Assembly (NCBI GenBank): GCA_045659025.1
Contig: JAZOWA010000058.1
Coordinates: 1-25,672 of the forward strand
Origin: SIG455 sp045659025
GTDB lineage: Bacteria > Bacillota > Clostridia > UMGS1810
Length of the DNA stretch: 25,672 nucleotides
Reading direction: 5' to 3'
Shown in pieces: positions 21,859 to 25,672 of this stretch (the first letter of the stretch is position 1; each line of letters starts with the position of its first letter). The translations under genes and the position numbers were made by a program. The notes below the pieces were generated by a model. The model worked only from the letters and a program-made list of their open reading frames with translations, was not told the DNA's origin and ran no database searches.

Positions 21859-22650
21859 TTATTTAATGAGTTCGTCACAGATTGCGCGGATATTATCATA
21901 CACAAATTCCGGCTTGACTTCGCTGGCTTCCAGATCTTCCATAGTGCCCTCACCCGAAAGGACAAAGATACTGGAAATTCCTGCATTGACACCACAGGCA
22001 ATATCGGTGTAGAGACGGTCGCCCATAATGGCTGTCTCTTCCCTTGCAAAACCCGTCTTATCAAGGACGAGCTCTACCATGGCGGGTTGGGGTTTGCCGA
22101 TAAAGAGAGGGCGTCTCTTGGTGGCATTATAGAGCATCTCACTCACAGAACCACAATCGGGCACAAAGCCGTACCAGGTGGGACACACCCAATCGGGATT
22201 GGTGGCCACATAGTCTACCCCTCTGCCGAGAAGGATGCAAGCATCCTCAAGCTTTTGGAAAGCAAGCTCCGTATCAAAGCCCATACACAGACAATCAATA
22301 TCGTCTTCCAACTTATCGGTCACGGGCAACCCCTCGGACTCAAGCTGGGATATGAAGGATCTGGTGCCAAAGGCATATATCTTATTATAGGATTTCTTCT
22401 TGAGATGCACAACAGTAGCATTGACAGAAGTGAGGAAATCGTCTGTCGTGGCGGTGATGCCCAGGTTGGCGAGTTTCTCCACGTATTTGTCAACACTCTT
22501 TGAGGAGTTGTTGGTTAAGAACATATATCTGCCACCGATGGACTTGACATAATTCAAAAAGTCAATCGTGCCGTCAAAAAGGTCGTTATCCAGATATATG
22601 GTACCATCCATATCAAGAAGGAAAAGTTTTTTATCTTTAAGACTGCTCAT
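21859..22650 (-). CDS. HAD-IIA family phosphatase (NagD/PGP-like)
   Basis: Predicted phosphatase of the HAD subclass IIA. The 263 residues include motif I LLDMDGTIY (D13, D15), motif II LTNNSS (45-50), the lysine of IGKPQPAM (K186) and motif IV MGDRLYTDI (D211, D216), with a large cap in between. Family members hydrolyse phosphoglycolate, glycerol 3-phosphate or nucleotides. Its position as last gene after the glycerol-3-phosphate-dehydrogenase-like genes, 16 bases downstream of DUF1667, makes a glycerol-3-phosphate or related triose substrate attractive, but that is inference. The ATG at 22650 follows GGAG at seven bases. Confidence 0.85.
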   Translation of the reverse strand: MSSLKDKKLFLLDMDGTIYLDNDLFDGTIDFLNYVKSIGGRYMFLTNNSSKSVDKYVEKLANLGITATTDDFLTSVNATVVHLKKKSYNKIYAFGTRSFISQLESEGLPVTDKLEDDIDCLCMGFDTELAFQKLEDACILLGRGVDYVATNPDWVCPTWYGFVPDCGSVSEMLYNATKRRPLFIGKPQPAMVELVLDKTGFAREETAIMGDRLYTDIACGVNAGISSIFVLSGEGTMEDLEASEVKPEFVYDNIRAICDELIK

Positions 22651-22666
22651 AGTAATTCTCCAAAGC

Positions 22667-23011
22667 TTATTTCAGATTCTTTGTAGCTACAACAGGACTG
22701 CCGAACACATCATCTATGATGATATCCCCCACCTCAACGGGTGTGGTGGCAACCGCAGAATTGATAATCTTCATTGCCTCAAAAATCTTATCCTTGGCAA
22801 TGGGTTCTGATGTCTTAACGGGGATTACCTCACCGTTTGTGCATTTTACAGTGGTGGTGATTGTGCGCTTGGGATTGGTGCATTCGTTCTCTGCATACAC
22901 CTTACCACGGGGGCAGGTATTGCCCTTAACGTCCGTCACTTTACCGTCTGTAAGTTCAACCTCAAGGGAGCAACCGATGGGGCATACGATACAAGTTAAT
23001 TCTCTTTTCAT
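22667..23011 (-). CDS. DUF1667 cysteine-rich protein
   Basis: A 114-residue protein of the DUF1667 family. Cysteines at 7, 10, 14, 33 and 44 (in CIVCPIGC, NTCPRGK and NECTNPKR) are arranged as for an iron-sulfur or zinc site. The family is almost always encoded beside GlpO/GlpA-like and FAD oxidoreductases, as here (three-base gap), and is thought to act as their electron-transfer or stabilising partner; no reaction is proven to my knowledge. The start ATG is preceded by a stretch overlapping the preceding stop region. Confidence 0.9.
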   Translation of the reverse strand: MKRELTCIVCPIGCSLEVELTDGKVTDVKGNTCPRGKVYAENECTNPKRTITTTVKCTNGEVIPVKTSEPIAKDKIFEAMKIINSAVATTPVEVGDIIIDDVFGSPVVATKNLK

Positions 23012-23014
23012 AAA

Positions 23015-24253
23015 TTACGCCTCCTCAAGTCTGAACATAAGTTCTGTGCATCCCGCAATATGGTCTTTGGTGAGTTTTATGCTCTCCATCTCGCCGGGGG
23101 CAACCTTGGGTCTCTTCTTGGAAAGCACAAGTTTATCGCCATTATAAACATTGATCTTAACATTCCTGAACACATCCGCCACACGGAAGTAAACGGTGAC
23201 ATCCTTGTTCTCGGTGATCACCTGAGGAACTGTATAGCGTACCTTACCATCGCACTTAACGGGAATGAAGATCTTCTCACCGCCAAGGCCCTTAATATAG
23301 TTAGCCGCACTTACGCCTGCAATCTCGGCTTCCTCGGAAACGAAGTCAACCAGATCGTGTACGTGGAGTACGTTACCACAAGCAAAGATACCTTCCTGAG
23401 AGGTCTGTCTGTCCTGATCCACTATCGCACCATTGGTGATGCGGTCAAGATTAACAGTCGCCTTCTTGGAAAGCTCGTTCTCGGGGATAAGACCTACTGA
23501 AAGAAGAAGTGTATCGCAGGGGATATACTCCTTGGTCTCCTCTATGGGACGTCTCATCTCGTCAACCTTGGCAATAGTGATACCCTCTAATCTATCCTTG
23601 CCGTGAATCTCTACAACGGTGGTGGAAAGCATAAGGGGGATGCCAAAGTCATTAAGGCACTGCTCAATGTTTCTCGCAAGACCGCCTGAATAAGGCATAA
23701 GCTCACAAACCGCTTTAACATGAGCACCCTCTAAGGTCATTCTTCTTGCCATAATAAGGCCGATATCACCTGAGCCGAGGATAACAACCTCTTTACCGGG
23801 CATATAGCCCTCGAGGTTTACGAATTTCTGTGCTGTACCTGCAGAATAGATACCTGAAGGACGTGTGCCAGTGAAACGGATCTCACCCTTGGATCTCTCT
23901 CGGCAACCCATAGCAAGAATGATTGCCTTGGCTTCTATCCGGAATACTCCGTCGGTGGAGTTGGTAGCGGTGATAACCTTATCATCGCTGATATCTATTA
24001 CCATGGTATCAAGCTTGAAGGAGATACCCAGGTCTCTCACCTTTTTCTCATATCTCCAGGCGTACTCGGGGCCTGTCAATTCTTCACCGAATTTATGGAG
24101 ACCGAAGCCATTGTGAATGCACTGTTGCAGGATACCGCCAAGAGAACTGTCCCTCTCTAATATCAATATATCACGGATACCGCTTTCATACGCGGCGATT
24201 GCTGCGCTCATACCTGCAGGGCCGCCACCTATAACAACTAATTCTGTAACCAT
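23015..24253 (-). CDS. FAD/NAD-dependent oxidoreductase of the glp-like operon
   Basis: A two-dinucleotide-domain flavoprotein of 412 residues. The FAD turn GGGPAGMSAA lies at 9-18, SLGGILQQCIHNGFG follows with C45, and the NAD turn ILGSGDIGLIMARR is at 158-171. The later ACGNVLHVHDLVDFVSEEAE segment is the usual FAD-pyrimidine site. It lacks the paired redox cysteines (CxxxxC) of thioredoxin reductase-like enzymes. The ATG shares one base with the stop of the GlpO-like gene (TAATG), indicating coupling. It probably moves electrons between NAD(H) and the GlpO-like flavoprotein, an inference from gene order. Confidence 0.88.
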   Translation of the reverse strand: MVTELVVIGGGPAGMSAAIAAYESGIRDILILERDSSLGGILQQCIHNGFGLHKFGEELTGPEYAWRYEKKVRDLGISFKLDTMVIDISDDKVITATNSTDGVFRIEAKAIILAMGCRERSKGEIRFTGTRPSGIYSAGTAQKFVNLEGYMPGKEVVILGSGDIGLIMARRMTLEGAHVKAVCELMPYSGGLARNIEQCLNDFGIPLMLSTTVVEIHGKDRLEGITIAKVDEMRRPIEETKEYIPCDTLLLSVGLIPENELSKKATVNLDRITNGAIVDQDRQTSQEGIFACGNVLHVHDLVDFVSEEAEIAGVSAANYIKGLGGEKIFIPVKCDGKVRYTVPQVITENKDVTVYFRVADVFRNVKINVYNGDKLVLSKKRPKVAPGEMESIKLTKDHIAGCTELMFRLEEA

Positions 24254-25672
24254 TACGCATCCTCCTTTGTCTTACCTGTAATAAGGGTAGATTCACCACC
24301 GCACTTGGTGATGTCTTCATAAGCCATACCAAGCTCGTCGGAAAGGAGTTTCATAATATAGGGTGTGCAGAAACCGCCCTGACATCTGCCCATCTGCGCT
24401 CTTGTGCGACGTTTTACACCGTCTAAATCGCAGGGCTTGGGGTTGGTGCGGATAGCCGCACGAATCTCACCCTCGGTAACGGTCTCGCAACGGCAAATTA
24501 CTCTGCCGTAGGATTTGTCTTTACTGATGATTGCGTTCTTCTCCTCTATGCTTGCTTCCTTGAAGTGATGCATAGCGGGACGGATGGCATTGAAATCTGC
24601 CTTCTCGGTAAGGGGTGCGCCCTGCTCGGCAAGGATATCCTTAACCATCAAAGCGATTGCAGGAGCAGACGAAAGACCGGGGGACTCTATACCTGCCACA
24701 TTTACAAAGCCTGCCTTGGGGGAGTTGATAATAAAATCACCTGTGCTTCCCACAGCACGAAGACCGCAGAAGGATGTGATAGTCTTATTGAAAGGAACAT
24801 CCGTAAGATTCTCCCTGGCCTGCTCCATAATACGCGCATAGCCTGCGGAGGAAGTGGATTTATCCTCTTTATCTGTGATGTTTTCTGATGTAGGACCTGT
24901 CAAAAGATTACCATCCACTGTGGGTGTTACCAGGATACCCTTACCCATTTTGGAAGGAGTCCTGAAAATTGTGTGGGATACTATATCTCCGCACTCTCTG
25001 TCTAAAAGAATATATTCACCGCGACGGGGAGTAATGGTGAAGGAGGTATCCTCTACCATAGATGCGATTGCATCCGCATACACGCCTGCGGCATTGATTA
25101 CGTATCTTGCTTCAACGGAGTCGGTGGCAGATGATACCTTGTATCCGCCGTCAATCTCCTCAATGGATTCAACTGCAAAATTGCATTTGAGCTCTGCACC
25201 GTTATCCATAGCGTTTCCGATAGCGGCAACAGTGAGTTCATAAGGGCATACTATAGCACCCGTGGGAGCATGGAGTGCCACAGTAACATTATCGGAAATA
25301 TTGGGCTCTATCGCCTTGATTTCGTCTTTGGTAAGAATCTTAAGACCTTCAACACCATTCTTGATACCCCTCTCAAGAAGTTCTTCAATGGTAGCCTTAT
25401 CCTCATCGTTAAAGCCGATAACAAGAGAGCCGTTATTTTTATACTTAACGCCAAGTTCTTCGGTCACTTTGGGCATCATCTTTGAACCTGCCACGTTCAA
25501 CTTGGCTTTGAGACTGCCCTCCTTGGCATCAAAACCCGCATGAACGATTGCTGAATTCGCCTTGGTAGCACCCATAGCAACGTCATTTTCCTTCTCTAAG
25601 ATACATACTTTGAGACTGTACTGGGTGAGTGTTCTGGCAATTATTCCGCCAACTACACCTGCACCGATTACA
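24253..25672 (-). CDS. GlpO/GlpA-like FAD-dependent dehydrogenase with C-terminal iron-sulfur motif, 5' end cut
   Basis: Flavoprotein resembling glycerol-3-phosphate dehydrogenase or other DAO-family oxidases. The visible 473 residues begin inside the FAD strand, VIGAGVVGGIIAR (GxGxxG), and go on to a C-terminal [2Fe-2S]-type pattern: CRC, about 34 residues, then CQGGFC. An ATG at 25575 exists, but the frame stays open with conserved FAD-binding residues to the window edge, so the true start lies beyond base 25672, only a few residues away. It is followed by the FAD/NAD oxidoreductase, DUF1667 and HAD-IIA genes. The likely role is oxidation of glycerol 3-phosphate to dihydroxyacetone phosphate with electrons passed via iron-sulfur; other 2-hydroxy acid or amine substrates are possible. 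Confidence 0.87.
   Translation of the reverse strand, partial: VIGAGVVGGIIARTLTQYSLKVCILEKENDVAMGATKANSAIVHAGFDAKEGSLKAKLNVAGSKMMPKVTEELGVKYKNNGSLVIGFNDEDKATIEELLERGIKNGVEGLKILTKDEIKAIEPNISDNVTVALHAPTGAIVCPYELTVAAIGNAMDNGAELKCNFAVESIEEIDGGYKVSSATDSVEARYVINAAGVYADAIASMVEDTSFTITPRRGEYILLDRECGDIVSHTIFRTPSKMGKGILVTPTVDGNLLTGPTSENITDKEDKSTSSAGYARIMEQARENLTDVPFNKTITSFCGLRAVGSTGDFIINSPKAGFVNVAGIESPGLSSAPAIALMVKDILAEQGAPLTEKADFNAIRPAMHHFKEASIEEKNAIISKDKSYGRVICRCETVTEGEIRAAIRTNPKPCDLDGVKRRTRAQMGRCQGGFCTPYIMKLLSDELGMAYEDITKCGGESTLITGKTKEDA

Noticed and set aside
25573..25672. Taking the ATG at 25575 as the start of the GlpO-like gene
   Set aside because: The frame is open to the window edge and encodes the FAD-binding turn GAGVVG upstream of that ATG, so the gene is truncated by the window, not started there.

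Overview
The window reads as a chromosomal segment of a Firmicute of class Clostridia, probably an uncultured gut-type anaerobe. This rests on the ecfA1-ecfA2-ecfT-truA block, a DnaD-domain protein paired with a DnaI-type helicase loader, the DUF512 radical SAM/der/plsY/gpsA string, a GlpO-like/FAD oxidoreductase/DUF1667 set, strong AGGAGG-type ribosome binding sites and sigma-A-like promoters. I cannot name a family or genus. Every supported gene is on the minus strand, so transcription runs from high to low coordinates. I see no CRISPR array, insertion sequence, integrase or rRNA.

Layout in transcription order (right to left). (1) 25672-21859: a glycerol-3-phosphate-dehydrogenase-like operon entered mid-gene (GlpO-like flavoprotein, second FAD/NAD oxidoreductase, DUF1667 protein, HAD-IIA phosphatase), closed by an intrinsic terminator. 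(2) 21809-14891: a seven-gene operon from one promoter: an unrecognised propeller-like protein, an AHL-lactonase-like metallo-hydrolase, a HAD phosphatase, a PDZ/radical SAM/DUF512 protein, the ribosome-assembly GTPase Der, then PlsY and GpsA of phospholipid synthesis. (3) 14882-11490: a sugar-phosphate operon (pgi, a nucleotidyltransferase, a NahK-like sugar 1-kinase) with its own promoter and terminator. (4) 11469-11314: tRNA-Leu(CAA) with its own promoter and terminator. (5) 11276-6722: a self-contained two-gene unit, TIR/NB-ARC/TPR protein followed by a membrane protein with tandem Rossmann domains and a C-terminal RyR-like domain. (6) 6669-427: dnaD-like, dnaC/dnaI-like, rRNA methyltransferase-like, ecfA1, ecfA2, ecfT, truA. 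(7) 403-1: rplS (L19) from its own promoter, running off the left end.

Most of the window is housekeeping. The exception is unit 5. A TIR-NLR-type sensor is translated just ahead of a putative ion-channel-like membrane protein carrying nucleotide-binding folds and a divergent RyR domain, with one promoter, one terminator and a tRNA gene next door. This has the form of a two-gene immune (antiphage) module: a STAND sensor whose TIR domain would consume NAD+ or make an ADP-ribose-type signal, plus a membrane effector that could read it. The domain calls rest on motifs I can see; the immune role and signalling link are inference.

The remaining operons form a plausible metabolic picture: glycerol-3-phosphate is made by GpsA, used by PlsY, and may be oxidised or dephosphorylated by the right-hand operon; hexose and hexosamine phosphates are handled by the pgi operon; vitamin uptake energy is supplied by the ECF module. 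No gene-free stretch exceeds about 300 bases. The longest spacer between coding regions (11211-11529, 319 bases) is filled by two promoters, two terminators and the tRNA.
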